A stretch of DNA of 24,785 bases from a virus: positions 1 to 24,785 of the IMG/VR virus record IMGVR_UViG_3300035145_000576; one strand, 5' to 3'. The position numbers and the translations under genes were made by a program. A model generated the notes under the pieces. It made no database searches. It worked only from the letters and a program-made list of their open reading frames with translations, and was not told where the DNA came from. Of the stretch, positions 7,301 through 16,100 are shown piece after piece. The number at the start of each line of letters is the position of its first letter. Positions within the stretch are counted from its first letter, which is position 1.

Positions 7301-8890
7301 TGCAACCGCATAAAAACCATAAGTTGGTGCTAAAAACATAGCGCCATACTGTGGTAGCTGATTTCCGATTAAGTCGGTTGCCCATGTGCCAAAATCTGAC
7401 AATGAATTTATATCTTGAACTTGCTTAGGCGTTTCCAGTGCATCACGTATATCTGCAGACGCTTTTGATAAAGTTTTAGAAAGTGTGCTTGCTGGGAAAT
7501 ATTGTTGTAAGGCCCCAGCTATTACATCGTCATCAACCCCTACAGCTTCTCCCATAGTAACAGCCAACCATTCAGGTAAATTTAAAACACCTGCAGCTAT
7601 ATCAGCCCCCGATGCTAAAGCTTTACCAGCTAAATTAGGAATGTTACCGTATTCTCTTTTTACAACATCTAGTATTAGAGCATTGTCGTTTAGTTTTTCT
7701 GCTGCTACTTTATATAAGCCATTATACGTTTGACCATAAACATCTAAATCCGCATTTAGTTTTTCAGCTACAATTCGGCGCTCCGCATAATCTTGAAGAG
7801 TTGCTGTTTTATTTCTTATTTTTGCATCAAGCTCGTTTATTCTGTTTTTATTTATAGACAAATCTTGATCTAAAAAATCTAACCTATCAACGTCTTTTTT
7901 AAGATTCTTTCTAGTATTTTTATCTATTTTAAGAGCATCATTTTCAATAGCTTTTTGTAATGCTTTTGTTCTAAACCCAATAGAAAAAAGTTTACCTAAT
8001 GCTGGAATATTTGAAAACTCGCTTTGAGCTTCATCTAAAGCGTTGCGTAAGTTTTCTGATCTTCTAGATTTGTTTCTTTCTTCAATATAAGCGTTTTGAG
8101 CTTTTAACAGCTGCTCTTCTGTAGCGTTGCTATACACACCACCAATGCCAATTTCAAAATCTGCATCTGGATTTGCAATTTTTAAATATTTATTATATAA
8201 ATCGCCATTTTCAATATCTAGTTCCGGTTGCCTGTCCTCACCTATATCGCCACCGCTAACTCGTATTTTATTTAAAGATTCATAAGGTTTAAATACATCT
8301 TTAGCAAATTCAATATCCCCTTCGGCTTGTTTTTCAATAACTTCTTCGCTGGGCAATAATTTATCAACAGCTTCTCTTACGCGCTGTGATTCTTTTGATT
8401 CGCCTGTAACAGTTACTTCAGGGATGTTAATAGTTCTAGACGGAACAAGTTCTTTTTTTACGCCTCTACCAAATCCATTTAAGTATAGCTTAAGCACTTC
8501 TTCATCGCTCATGGATTCCCTGTAACCGCCAGGCTTTTTTTTCGCTTTGCGAACACTGTCCACAATTTCTCTTCCGGTATAGGGTTGGCTACTTTTAGGT
8601 AAAATATACTGGTAGGCGTCTAGGTCATCTTCTTTTACACCAACTATATCAGCTTGTCCAGACAATACCGAAGAAGTATCTTCCGGCGACAAACCCAAAT
8701 CTTTTGTTTCCTGAACCAATGCTGCTGCTTCCTGTTTTTGCGACTCCACAAGCGCAGCTTCCCTCGTTTTGTCTACTTGAAAATCCGGGTCTTCAAGTGT
8801 TTGATTTGTGATTTCAAGATATTCTTCTAATGTAACACCGCTAGCTTCTGCAGCAAAAATAGCATCTTGTTTAGATATTTTATTAGCCAT
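1379..8890 (-). CDS. Giant multidomain internal virion/polyvalent protein: zincin, sigma-70 region 2-like and PD-(D/E)XK nuclease segments
   Basis: The product has 2503 residues. Visible in order: an acidic N-terminal region (1-200); amphipathic and hydrophobic segments (about 417-480, 504-570 and 620-690); a coiled-coil region (about 690-815); a zincin motif HEFLH at 893-897 with a possible third ligand at E981/E982; a stretch like sigma-70 region 2 (about 1105-1195, with RFDGRG at 1161-1166); a conserved-looking stretch of unknown role (about 1330-1430); a PD-(D/E)XK signature (E1529, D1554, E1568, K1570); and a C-terminal region (about 2018-2265) resembling late domains of phage polyvalent proteins, with hydrophobic patches and FDDDDEELDE. 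A Lys-rich tail ends it. As third gene after two ejection-like proteins it occupies the T7 gp16 position, so it is probably packaged and injected. No lytic transglycosylase signature was seen. Activities are inferred from motifs. Confidence 0.85.
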   Translation of the reverse strand: MANKISKQDAIFAAEASGVTLEEYLEITNQTLEDPDFQVDKTREAALVESQKQEAAALVQETKDLGLSPEDTSSVLSGQADIVGVKEDDLDAYQYILPKSSQPYTGREIVDSVRKAKKKPGGYRESMSDEEVLKLYLNGFGRGVKKELVPSRTINIPEVTVTGESKESQRVREAVDKLLPSEEVIEKQAEGDIEFAKDVFKPYESLNKIRVSGGDIGEDRQPELDIENGDLYNKYLKIANPDADFEIGIGGVYSNATEEQLLKAQNAYIEERNKSRRSENLRNALDEAQSEFSNIPALGKLFSIGFRTKALQKAIENDALKIDKNTRKNLKKDVDRLDFLDQDLSINKNRINELDAKIRNKTATLQDYAERRIVAEKLNADLDVYGQTYNGLYKVAAEKLNDNALILDVVKREYGNIPNLAGKALASGADIAAGVLNLPEWLAVTMGEAVGVDDDVIAGALQQYFPASTLSKTLSKASADIRDALETPKQVQDINSLSDFGTWATDLIGNQLPQYGAMFLAPTYGFYAVAASAGGNKYASMREMENEMGIEYNAWQWFSAPLITAAAEYFTEKITLGQVKRVKGLLTGAKGAARNEVLDASRKFIREEITKGRLIKDTLKEGGGEGVATLVENAVDIAILGDKQKNIWEGVPNAIASGAFMSGVVLKAPVIGSYALKPFITEDYSQQLGRNFQMIAKLEKELQKSDLSDEIKNSIRGDIFKITENSNKLLLNTFKNVDQLTDIEKQSLINNNAEFQKIQNEYQKIISDKNLSQEIKDFKVDQLKEQVDNLNKQKQDILIEAETRRQTEIIINAKDAGLVKDLQLQEFKDTKELGDWLVANKNNYSALKDEKDSKLREEANTYGTILQKTDGSQKILINKDVSKQDNVVTTAAHEFLHALLYKTIKGNINTQINLGNELLKELKSLPNSDKVLSEQFKARLASYAKQKNNSQILQLETQADLMNYINTQQDSKGNLNGDQFEEVLTLLSESILSQDIVLPETALSKLADVIRRFLQDTFGMSIKFNDGKDVLNFVRDYASSVEKGNLARSKAFKKLGTKGAAGALTESIAGDVKETAKRSQVDKTSKGLQLTKQTLNKIGQEYGGDPVKLQTGRNAEIIGKELFGMVQVQVNNRFQNLSPDLKEELVSDVIDRLYTSGEIYRFDGRGELYGYINDRIKFRILDAVSKNPDYLDKTTKTQLEDIQKEVVAEESKPSVQQDRKTYTTFLGANAFPDNVISAATDKLVSIVRVLKNKIDAPVSKNRTVTPLIAEIKKEAGKQLDIIIKKYLGSKKDGELRRNFLSLKKTALENATTTWLMQAMPFAVQKQVDGKFLPYPDWVGKKIDRETTSTDLAGRTSGAEIVRRVPNAVNNVSDADYLGYMFKDGEVIRGRKEAFSKMAAEELAFELINYDFENNGPVSEALAANQERLGVEVGANLGAEFSRQAERGNVKFSKKVEGVLGNDKQSGEIYQNLLRTNIAGREFKKYRATRPFGLNEKEFNEVALSLVEDNFGKFLRLRAIKGVNLGVAYEKLVNNALRLAKSNVKSTLFRGQNGDLRLTFEDGSVQIIELKLDETAPMGSFTVRNIFNPDGTFNDSFNFTQNIPGIESIRKLIADNKSKFEGLAKEALKNGGQISGSGKIFYPSYTKGGETHKAEWKQTREAFPDYIISQKGFDASGIVGLYQKKNINLIQIGGKGLFSLSNSNINKDIPPLQGDVQYVIRPTISKGELTFRVFPVFTKLEKSNYDLENKAGAQKLVENSKVQDTAIKQSRRPLSREFNEMIERNKNIPAKTRFSQVAGRISGAKKGKFRPFLPPSAEDFEGLLYNFLGKGKQGEADLKFFYDTLILPYTRAIGEIEKARQELKSNYISILKAFPGIKKQLAKPIGNTVYTHDQALRVYLWTQAGYKIPGISQKEIDKLNKEIGNNADMMALAEGVKSLLKGKKYPKPSEYWNVDSILSDLNDLTENVNRKGFLNEFIKNKNTIFSDSNLAKIEAAYGKNVRQALENVLYRMETGSNKPTSTDKFTKAINEYLNGSVGTIMFFNRRSALLQLLSTINFINYTDNNPLQAAAAFMNIPQFAKDFVKIFNSPKLKERRGGLKSDVQEQEIAQAAKQGGVKAIISKLLKIGFIPTQIADSFAISLGGATFYRNRIKSYIKEGFDPKVAEIKAWEDFSLISDKTQQSGDPMLISQQQASTGGRFILAFQNTPMQMTRIMKKAALDLINRRGNDKENITKILYYGGVQNALFGALQNALFALLPGFDDDDEELDEKAEQKRITAENKKISRLLNGMLDTILRGAGIYTAIGATLKNIYIEYKEETEKGIWSQDEDVLLAALNTSPQIGSKGRKIINILRTKKFEKDVIAERGFDVMIDGRFQPSPAYNIVGDAAALANVPLDRVVTELNSITEAFDNRNSIYQRMALALGWKTWDVNAQIEEHELIKTEAKAKRKEEGKKKAAATRESNKKLLFELEKNLTVEEYKDYARKTSKMTKSQKLAYLKKIKE

Positions 8891-8896
8891 TATATA

Positions 8897-10123
8897 TTAT
8901 TCAATAGGAATTAATAATTTATTTTCAAAAAAGTCTTCTGGAGATTCCGTTATAGGCACATAATTTCCAGTTTTGGGGTTTTTTACTTCTATAACAGCGC
9001 CATCCGGTTGTTTTCTAATTCTATAGTCATTAGGGCTAGCAATAGATTTTTTATTACTGGTAACTGGTGCATAATTAAAATCATAAAAGTCTAGCTCGTT
9101 ATATGTTCCGTTCGCTGATAAGCTATTATAAGCCTCAATTATGCCGGCTTGTTTATTTATATCAGTATCACGAAGCGGGCTGCCGTTTTGCGAATTTGTA
9201 TTGCCATTTTCTTGGTTTTTCATTGCCTTTCCAACACTTGCAGCGTTTTGAAAATCACCTAATATTTTAGGTATCATTGCAGCTTTAAGTTCTTCTAACT
9301 TTGCTGGGTTAGTCACAACATCTTCTGGTATATCGCTAAAATCAACACCTTTATATAAACCATCTCTAGCCATTGATCTAAAATCATCAGGGTTTTCAGC
9401 AAACATAGCCTCTAGTTCCTGCTCTGTAGCTTGCGCTTTAACGCTATTCCAAACACCGGAATTCATTACAGTCATTTTCATGTCCGCAAGCTCTTTAGAC
9501 TTCCCGTAGGATTTATTGAATGGCATATTCATGTCTTTAAGATCGACCATGTTCCCATCTGGAAGCTTGAATTGAAAATTACCACCTGGGCCAATAACAA
9601 GTTCTCTATTACCTGTTGCAACATTTGAGTTTGTAGCTATTTGGTAAGCGTCGTTGCCATTTGAAAATTGCCCTTTTTTATCACCTTCAAGATATTGCTC
9701 GTTAAATTCTTTTAACTCATCTTGATTTTTTTTAATTTGAGCAAACTGATTGTTTACACCATTCATTATATCAAGTTGTTCCATATATTCAGGAGTACCA
9801 ACTTGATAGTTGTTTATAGCTGATGCCGCTGCAGCATATTCATTCTTAAGCTCCATTAACTTAGTTGTAATAGCTTTTTGATCTTCAGGAGGCGATTGCA
9901 ATGCATCTATATCGCTTTTCATAGATCTAAGATATTGAGCTGTTTGTTGAGCAGCTTTATCTCTAATTGCCTGCGCGACTGCTTGTGATTTCTGTAATGC
10001 TTTCATAACAGGCTCCGCACCTTTGCTAATAACTTCACCGTAATCAACAAAACCTTGCGATCTAGCTAATCTGCCTGCGCCCGCTATGAGCATCGAAGAT
10101 GTACTTTGTTTTTGTTTTGCCAT
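8897..10123 (-). CDS. Putative internal virion (DNA-ejection) protein, T7 gp15-position
   Basis: This 408-residue soluble protein is mostly helical by composition. Residues 1-130 are Ala/Gln/Lys-rich (SSMLIAGAGRLARSQGFVDY at the start region, then long amphipathic helices), followed by a coiled segment (MNGVNNQFAQIKKNQDELKE). The middle part near residues 165-210 is Gly/Asn-rich and beta-like (VIGPGGNFQFKLPDGNMVDL). No enzyme motif is seen. It lies between the small Ala/Gly-rich protein and the 2503-residue giant, with spacings of 15 and 6 nt. That is the order of T7 gp14-gp15-gp16, whose products form the channel that carries DNA across the envelope. The role is assigned from position and composition, not from sequence identity to gp15. 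Confidence 0.72.
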   Translation of the reverse strand: MAKQKQSTSSMLIAGAGRLARSQGFVDYGEVISKGAEPVMKALQKSQAVAQAIRDKAAQQTAQYLRSMKSDIDALQSPPEDQKAITTKLMELKNEYAAAASAINNYQVGTPEYMEQLDIMNGVNNQFAQIKKNQDELKEFNEQYLEGDKKGQFSNGNDAYQIATNSNVATGNRELVIGPGGNFQFKLPDGNMVDLKDMNMPFNKSYGKSKELADMKMTVMNSGVWNSVKAQATEQELEAMFAENPDDFRSMARDGLYKGVDFSDIPEDVVTNPAKLEELKAAMIPKILGDFQNAASVGKAMKNQENGNTNSQNGSPLRDTDINKQAGIIEAYNSLSANGTYNELDFYDFNYAPVTSNKKSIASPNDYRIRKQPDGAVIEVKNPKTGNYVPITESPEDFFENKLLIPIE

Positions 10124-10138
10124 TTTAAATTTTATTTA

Positions 10139-10825
10139 TTATCCCCCGCCACCAAAGCCAAGCCCAGCCAGTAAATTCCCGCCAAAGCCACGATCAGCGC
10201 CGCCTTCCATACCAGCACCTGCTTGAGCAGCTCCAACCGCGCCCCCAACTACACTGCCAATCCCGCCTACAATAGATTGTGTAGCTGCTTGCCTTGCTTC
10301 GTTAGCTGCTGCTAATCTTTGTTGCGACATGCCCAGCAGCGTAGATGTTTTATCATATTGTAAAGTTCTAGCGTCTGCAGCTCCTCGAGCCTCTAAGTCT
10401 TGATTAACCGCAGCCTGTCTTGCCGCCGCTGCTTGATTAGCACGTTCTTGCTGCCCTATATTGGCTGCTGCCGCGGCTGATGCTGTTGTTTGTTGATTAG
10501 CTAAAGTTTGTGCTAAAGCCGCAATACCGGATCCACCAGCTGCACCTTGTAGGTTTTGCATAATATTTGCTTGGCCTAACTGTTGTTGTTGCATTTGGAA
10601 TTGTGCAGCTCTTTGATCAACAGTAAGGTCTTCCATTGTATTTTCTAAGTTAGCATATAGATTAGAAGTGTCTAATTCTTGGTATGCAACTTTATTAGCA
10701 TCAAATTCTGCTTGTGCAGCTGCCTGTTCTCTTTTTCTTTTTCCGCTACCAATAATACCACTGGCTATGCCTCCAAGACCTGAAACAATCCCGCCGATTG
10801 CTGCTGCTGTTGCTATTCCTGCCAT
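10139..10825 (-). CDS. Ala/Gly/Gln-rich internal virion protein, T7 gp14-like
   Basis: The 228-residue protein opens with a glycine-zipper hydrophobic segment (MAGIATAAAIGGIVSGLGGI, extending to about residue 27) followed by a basic KRKRE stop. Residues 30-180 are long Ala/Gln-rich helices, and the protein ends in a second glycine-zipper region (about 185-228, SIVGGIGSVVGGAVGAA, then a poly-Gly end). This architecture matches the small membrane-inserting ejection proteins of podoviruses (T7 gp14, P22 gp7/gp20-type), which insert in the outer membrane as DNA enters. Its start lies 13 nt inside the cupin-like gene, implying coupled translation, and the 408-residue ejection-like protein follows. 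The poly-Gly C-terminus is unusual, but the frame is intact. Confidence 0.78.
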   Translation of the reverse strand: MAGIATAAAIGGIVSGLGGIASGIIGSGKRKREQAAAQAEFDANKVAYQELDTSNLYANLENTMEDLTVDQRAAQFQMQQQQLGQANIMQNLQGAAGGSGIAALAQTLANQQTTASAAAAANIGQQERANQAAAARQAAVNQDLEARGAADARTLQYDKTSTLLGMSQQRLAAANEARQAATQSIVGGIGSVVGGAVGAAQAGAGMEGGADRGFGGNLLAGLGFGGGG

Positions 10826-11301
10826 AATTTTTCTTTTCGTTTATATTCTTCAATAGTAATAGAGTACAAAGACTCTTCTACTTCTTTCATATCTTTAGTA
10901 TTTGTAGGGTTTTTATGCACATTTATAAATAATGAATCCTCTAAAGATAGTATTAATCTTTTTGCTCCTTTTATAGACTTTTCGTAGCAAGGAGCTATAT
11001 GTTCAATTTGCTCTCCGTCTGTAGTTACTAATATCCTGCCTTTTAATAAAAACCAAAAGTGTTCTGTATGATGCATTGCACTTACTACAACGCACTCCTT
11101 AGGCATGTACATTTTACGCATATATAATTGATCTGCAAACTCATTTTCAATTCTAAATACGTCGTTATTAACTAAGTTTTTACCATCACCATAAATTCCT
11201 TCAATATGATTATTTTCAATCATTGTATTTTGAAGATCTTCAAGCTGTTGTACAAAATTACTTAATTTATTATTATTTAATTCAATTTTATTTTCAAGCA
11301 T
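10813..11301 (-). CDS. Cupin-like small protein in the virion gene cluster
   Basis: In this 162-residue protein, residues 60-131 form a recognisable cupin-type double motif. Motif 1 is SAMHHTEHFWFLLKGRILV (H77, H78, E80, H81, G88), and motif 2 ends in LEDSLFINVHKNP with H129. Cupins are small beta-barrels that often bind a metal through such His/Glu residues. Residues 1-35 form a polar helix rich in Asn and Gln, and the C-terminus is a charged helix. Proteins of this shape occur among structural genes of marine phages; whether they are enzymes or structural barrels is not known to me. It sits between the 109-residue conserved protein and the gp14-like protein, whose start it overlaps by 13 nt. 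Confidence 0.65.
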   Translation of the reverse strand: MLENKIELNNNKLSNFVQQLEDLQNTMIENNHIEGIYGDGKNLVNNDVFRIENEFADQLYMRKMYMPKECVVVSAMHHTEHFWFLLKGRILVTTDGEQIEHIAPCYEKSIKGAKRLILSLEDSLFINVHKNPTNTKDMKEVEESLYSITIEEYKRKEKLWQE

Positions 11302-11318
11302 ATAAATATTATTACATA

Positions 11319-11648
11319 TTATTTGCTGCTCTCAAATATTTCAGAACCAACTGAGAATAGCTCTGATTTAGCCGTAGAATCGTTTTTTAATTCAACTTCT
11401 GCATAATACCCTAATATGCCGCTTGTGTTTGCTTGATTTGTTTTTGTAAACAATATAAAAGAAGTTTCTGTGGGTCTAGGCGTGTTAGAATCAATATTGC
11501 ATACCATAACATTTGACGGGCCTATACTAAATATCTCACCAATTTTTACAATGCTAGTTCCCATAGCGTCATTTGTATAATACGCGGTATCTCCAACCTG
11601 CACCGAGGCTTGTATGGGTTTATCGAATGTTAATGTTATTTGATCCAT
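11319..11648 (-). CDS. Small conserved phage protein ending 'GYYAEVELKN...FSVGSEIFESSK'
   Basis: This 109-residue beta-rich protein has no membrane segment. Its N-terminus (FDKPIQASVQVGDTAYYTND) and its C-terminus (GYYAEVELKNDSTAKSELFS, then VGSEIFESSK) match a small family I remember from marine Bacteroidetes and Pelagibacter phage genomes, where it is encoded among structural genes and has no assigned function. The 'KNDS..K.ELF.V.SE' ending is the most conserved part in memory. The gene follows the 500-residue acidic protein by one nucleotide. A structural or decoration role is likely from position and size, but I cannot show it. Confidence 0.7.
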   Translation of the reverse strand: MDQITLTFDKPIQASVQVGDTAYYTNDAMGTSIVKIGEIFSIGPSNVMVCNIDSNTPRPTETSFILFTKTNQANTSGILGYYAEVELKNDSTAKSELFSVGSEIFESSK

Positions 11649-11649
11649 A

Positions 11650-13152
11650 TTATGTACAACTTATTCCTGTAAATTCAACTAAGCCAGTTCCCAATGCTTC
11701 CGGTGTTGGGAATAATCTGGCACAAACAGACTGGGTATCACCTGGGCTAACATTCATTGTTTGAGGCGTGCCAGATGTGTCTGTATAAGAGAATGATTGA
11801 GTGTCTTGAGATTCATTTATAAACCTTACTGTTTCAGTAACGTAATCAACATCTACAAAAGGCGTCAAATCAATAGTGTAACTCATATCTTGATCGGTAG
11901 TACCTGCACTTGAAAGGTTAACTACTAATTGTAGATTATATGAGTCTACCGTGTTTCTTGTGGTTGTTATACTAAATGAGCCATCTGGTAAATCTTCTGT
12001 TTTATTAAAAGCCCCATCTAATATTGGGATAGAGTTCCATGTTAATATAAAGCGGTCATCTTGTCCTATAACGGCATGAGAAAACTGTGCTGTTTGTATT
12101 TCCTCTGAATTACCGTTCCAAGTACCACTATTAAGCTCGTCCTGTACAGTGTAGGCGTTAGGGTCTGAAGGGGTTGCTGTAGCCGTCCCGCTTATGCCTA
12201 TAGTGGATATAACTTCTTGTAATACATCAACAAACCAAAGACTAGGATCTGCACTTGGATCTAAATCACCTGTAATTTCAATTGTGTATAATAAAGTTTG
12301 TGTTGCTGCTGGAAAATTAACTTCTTCATAAGTTGTACCAGATCCTAGCACGCCTGTTATTGTATTAGTAGCATTACTAAATGTAGCACCATTATTAACA
12401 GTTAATGTATAATCTGCTCCAGCTACACCAAATAAAGCTAAGTTTCTTGTGGTTGCTTCAGCTGGTATTGTAGTTGCTATAGACCTTCCTGTTACATATT
12501 CTTCTAATACAGGTATTTCAATTGCATTAGCAATGACTTGTATTTCATCGCCCGTAACATCATCAAATGGAAACGTGTAATCTGCAATTACATCTATACC
12601 TATTAATCTTCCGTCTGAAAATTGTGAATTAGCTGTATACAGCGAATAGTTAGATGCATTCCCGGTTGTTAATGATATTGTAGGAGTGTTATTAAAATAA
12701 TAATCAGTGTCAGCTAATATTGTTTGTGTGTAAACATTTTGTGTCTGTCCCTGAACACCATCTGAAGTAGAATAAGGAACTAACTGTGGTAACGGTGTAG
12801 CGTTTGTTGAACTAATATCAACTGTACCGGATATAGTAATACCAAGTTCCGTTGATCTACCACTAATACATAGGGGTAAAGATAAATTTTCATTAGGCAT
12901 TACAAATGTGGCATCAACAATAACATTGCATAAAACATTATCACCGTCTTGTGTAAAATTCATATTTAAAACACCGTCTGGGTATGGAGGTGTGCCGGAA
13001 AAATCTGCTGCATCTAATTGAAATCCTGTATTTGGAACCAACGTTAATACAACGGTATTGCCTGTAGTAGTAGCAAGATTTGTGCCACCTTGCACTACAA
13101 AGTTAACAGATTCAACTGTAAAATTATCTACTGATGTTGTTGTATGACTCAT
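11650..13152 (-). CDS. Acidic, almost lysine-free beta-rich surface protein (tail or fiber candidate)
   Basis: The 500-residue product is rich in Thr, Ser, Asn, Asp and Val, with alternating hydrophobic/polar residues typical of beta-sandwich domains. It contains one Lys (in FNKTED) and eight Arg, against many Asp and Glu, so it is strongly acidic. At least two similar modules appear: one at about residues 15-105 (GFQLDAADFSG, MNFTQDGDNV, TFVMPNENLSLPLCISG), and a second near 140-215 (DYYFNNTPTISLTT, ADYTFPFDDVTGDEIQV). Four Cys are present, two of them near the C-terminus (VCARLF, ISCT). It lies directly after the stabilization protein gene, where exterior tail or fiber proteins are often encoded. 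Receptor binding is a hypothesis; I recognise no named domain. Confidence 0.65.
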   Translation of the reverse strand: MSHTTTSVDNFTVESVNFVVQGGTNLATTTGNTVVLTLVPNTGFQLDAADFSGTPPYPDGVLNMNFTQDGDNVLCNVIVDATFVMPNENLSLPLCISGRSTELGITISGTVDISSTNATPLPQLVPYSTSDGVQGQTQNVYTQTILADTDYYFNNTPTISLTTGNASNYSLYTANSQFSDGRLIGIDVIADYTFPFDDVTGDEIQVIANAIEIPVLEEYVTGRSIATTIPAEATTRNLALFGVAGADYTLTVNNGATFSNATNTITGVLGSGTTYEEVNFPAATQTLLYTIEITGDLDPSADPSLWFVDVLQEVISTIGISGTATATPSDPNAYTVQDELNSGTWNGNSEEIQTAQFSHAVIGQDDRFILTWNSIPILDGAFNKTEDLPDGSFSITTTRNTVDSYNLQLVVNLSSAGTTDQDMSYTIDLTPFVDVDYVTETVRFINESQDTQSFSYTDTSGTPQTMNVSPGDTQSVCARLFPTPEALGTGLVEFTGISCT

Positions 13153-13159
13153 ATTCTAT

Positions 13160-16100
13160 TTAATTTGAAGTGTAACATGTTTCGTCAATATAGAAGTGAA
13201 CATCAAAGAATACTTGAGTGTCACCTGAAACGGTAGCGCGCCCTATTCCTTGCATTGAAAATTCTTTTGCATCTAAGTTATTATTTTCATTAGATACAAA
13301 GCTTGTAGGCAATCCTTTTATGTAATTAAAGAATTTACCTTCTTTGTCTATAAATTGTTTTACATCACCGGTTTGTAAATTCGTTTGAATTAAATTACAA
13401 TACCATCCGGTTGACTCAGTAGTGTAATTAGGCACTAATGATGTATTCGCTTGAAGCTCTGATATTGTATATAGTCTTTGGCTTGTAGGCCCTTCTGTTC
13501 CGTATAAATACGTTTTTGAATCAGAACCTGTATAGTTTAATGTTTTAAATTTCTTAACTGAATTAGGCTCAGCGTTCATTAAAAATCTTACACTACTTTC
13601 ATATTGCACACCGTAAAAATTGTTTCTTGTTGCGCTTTCAACACCATGCTGCCATATTCTACCGTCTTTAAAAGAAAAATAAGTATTGTTTAACGATAAA
13701 GCGTTTTCTAAGTTAAAACTTTTTCTTGAGGTCCACCCTTTAACATCTTCTTTCCAAGACACGGTGGTTGATTGCGTATCTAGCTTATCTTGCCAATAAG
13801 GCGTAAGGTTATTTAATGTTAAGTTGTAAACATCTTTATCATCATCGTATGACCCTATTAATTTTTGTGACGAGTGAAGGTTATCGCTAAAGAAATCGCG
13901 CATATTAGCAGCTGATATTTCTGTTAAGCCTTGCCCGCCACCTAATCCGCCGGATAATCTTAATACAACACCTCTGTTTTTATCAGTAAAGTAAGCTCTA
14001 TTACCATATGCGGCAAATGATTCGGGGTTTTTAGATATACCATATTCACCTGCATAGGGCAGCGCTTGTCCAAGAACTGCGTTATTACTTACAACATTGG
14101 TGCTCCCGTCTGCATTAAATAAAGCATCTTTATTAGCTAATATCTGCAAACATTTATCTTCACAAAGTGTAATTAAGTTCGTATCTCTTGAATATAACTT
14201 TTGAATACTTGTGTAATACGGATTTAAATCTTTTGTTATAGGCTCAGCCGCAATAAATTGATTTAGTCTGTTTACTCCGGATGATGAATTAAATATTTGT
14301 GAAAATATAAGGCCTGTTGCTTTTAATTCTTCACCATACGCTTCATCTAATACAGTTGATACAATAGGTCCTTTATCAATTCTTGTTGCATTAAAATCGT
14401 CTCTAATGCGATCAGATTCAACACCGTTACCAAACGAATAACAATTAAACCAATTTAATTTTTGTATTGGTTGATGCGATGCGTTTATTGTGCCTGGGTT
14501 ATTAATCTCAAATATATTACTTGCTGAATAATATAGATCTAAGTCTACAGCTTCTTTAGGATAAGTTTCAAATATAGCTGGGTTTGTAGAGCTATAAGTT
14601 TCAGCGTCTGAGGCATACACCTTTACAAATTCAACAGCAGTTCTGGGCGGGTTTGGTGCTGTTCCTGTTTGTAACGCAGGCAGCCCAGCAGTTGTAGCTA
14701 TTGGCTTATCAATAGTAATATTCCATCTAATAACTCTTTGTGACCCGTATTTACCAGACCCATGCCTACCCGTTCTTCTATTATCTACACAATATGCAGA
14801 TTTATAGCTTCTTCGTATAGTGTATGTATTAGTTGGAAGTTCTTTTTGTGGGTCATCTTTAAATCTAAATGTGCTACCAGCAGTACTTAATGATTTTGCA
14901 AAACCTAAATGGTGTGCATCACCTGGGCTATTTGTTGGCCACCCCCACCATATACCAAGTCTATTATAAAAAGCCTTCTTTTGCTGCCATGGGTTACCAA
15001 AGCCGTGAAATGATATTGTTAATTGTTGTTCGCCGGCATTTATGCCCTTCCCTTTATTAGGTCTATCCTGAATATTGCCACCTTCGTATTTAACGTCTGA
15101 CCCTGCTCTTTTTCTTACATTTAAAGGTGTTGTGCTATCCCAGAACCAACCTTTAGAAACATCAGGTGATACATTTCTCCACCAGCTACTTTTACCATCA
15201 ACACCAATTCTAGCAACCTCTTTTGTGTACTCAACGCTTAACTGCGTATCTTCGGCTAACTTTAATATATTTTCTTCTAAGGCTAAATCTTTATATATTT
15301 TTACAAAGAATCTTCCTTCATATTCAGGTTTTAATTCTGTTTTATTTTCATATATAACAATATCCAGCTTAGCAGGATATGCAATATTTTCCATAAATTC
15401 CAAAGAATCATCTGTAGGCGATTTTAATTGTACCCTATATACAGGCCCTTGCTTTTGAATATATTCAACTTTGAAATATTCACTTACATTAACGCCGCTA
15501 ATAATGCGAGCAAACAAATTATTTTTTGTATTAGTACCTTTTAAGCCGCCACCACCACCAGTACCATCTTCTTTACCATCAAAATCCTCTTCAGGTATTT
15601 CAAAAAAGCCCTTGTTAACAGCTGGGTAACCATCTGCTGTAAATGAAGTTAATTGTTTACCTATTGCATCACGGGTTGTTTTAACCGCATCAGGCGCTTC
15701 GTTAGATATTGCTAATACTTTATATCTAGCTTTTTCTGGTATAAATACATCGTTGTCATGCTGCTTTTTTAATTCTAAAAATGATTCTTCATCAATTTTG
15801 TTTCTATCTGCAGACGGGAATGATAACCAAACGCTACCATCTTCTGGTAAATAAAATCTATCTAATGCAAGATTATAATATTCATTTGATGTCTCTTTTA
15901 CATAAAATTGATAATGCGTTGCCCAAGCAGGTGGATTGTTTTTCAAACCAACCTCTAATGTATTATATGAGTCCGCAAACTCTTTAGACAATGATCTACC
16001 ACCGGAATCGTTAGTAAATACAGGTGTAGTTCTACCATACAGGTCTTTATAAACAACACCCATTTGGTAGGTGCGCATTGTTTTAATAGAAGTTGCGGGT

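Noticed and set aside
1379-8890. Virion RNA polymerase in the giant protein, as in crAss-like or N4-like phages
   Set aside because: I found no DFDGD-type or other RNA polymerase catalytic motif. The only transcription-related segment is the sigma region 2-like stretch.
15075-15458. A 127-codon plus-strand frame inside the stabilization protein gene
   Set aside because: It lies antisense to a well-supported gene, and its Ser/Leu/Phe composition is as expected from the reverse of that gene. It has no motif and no leader.
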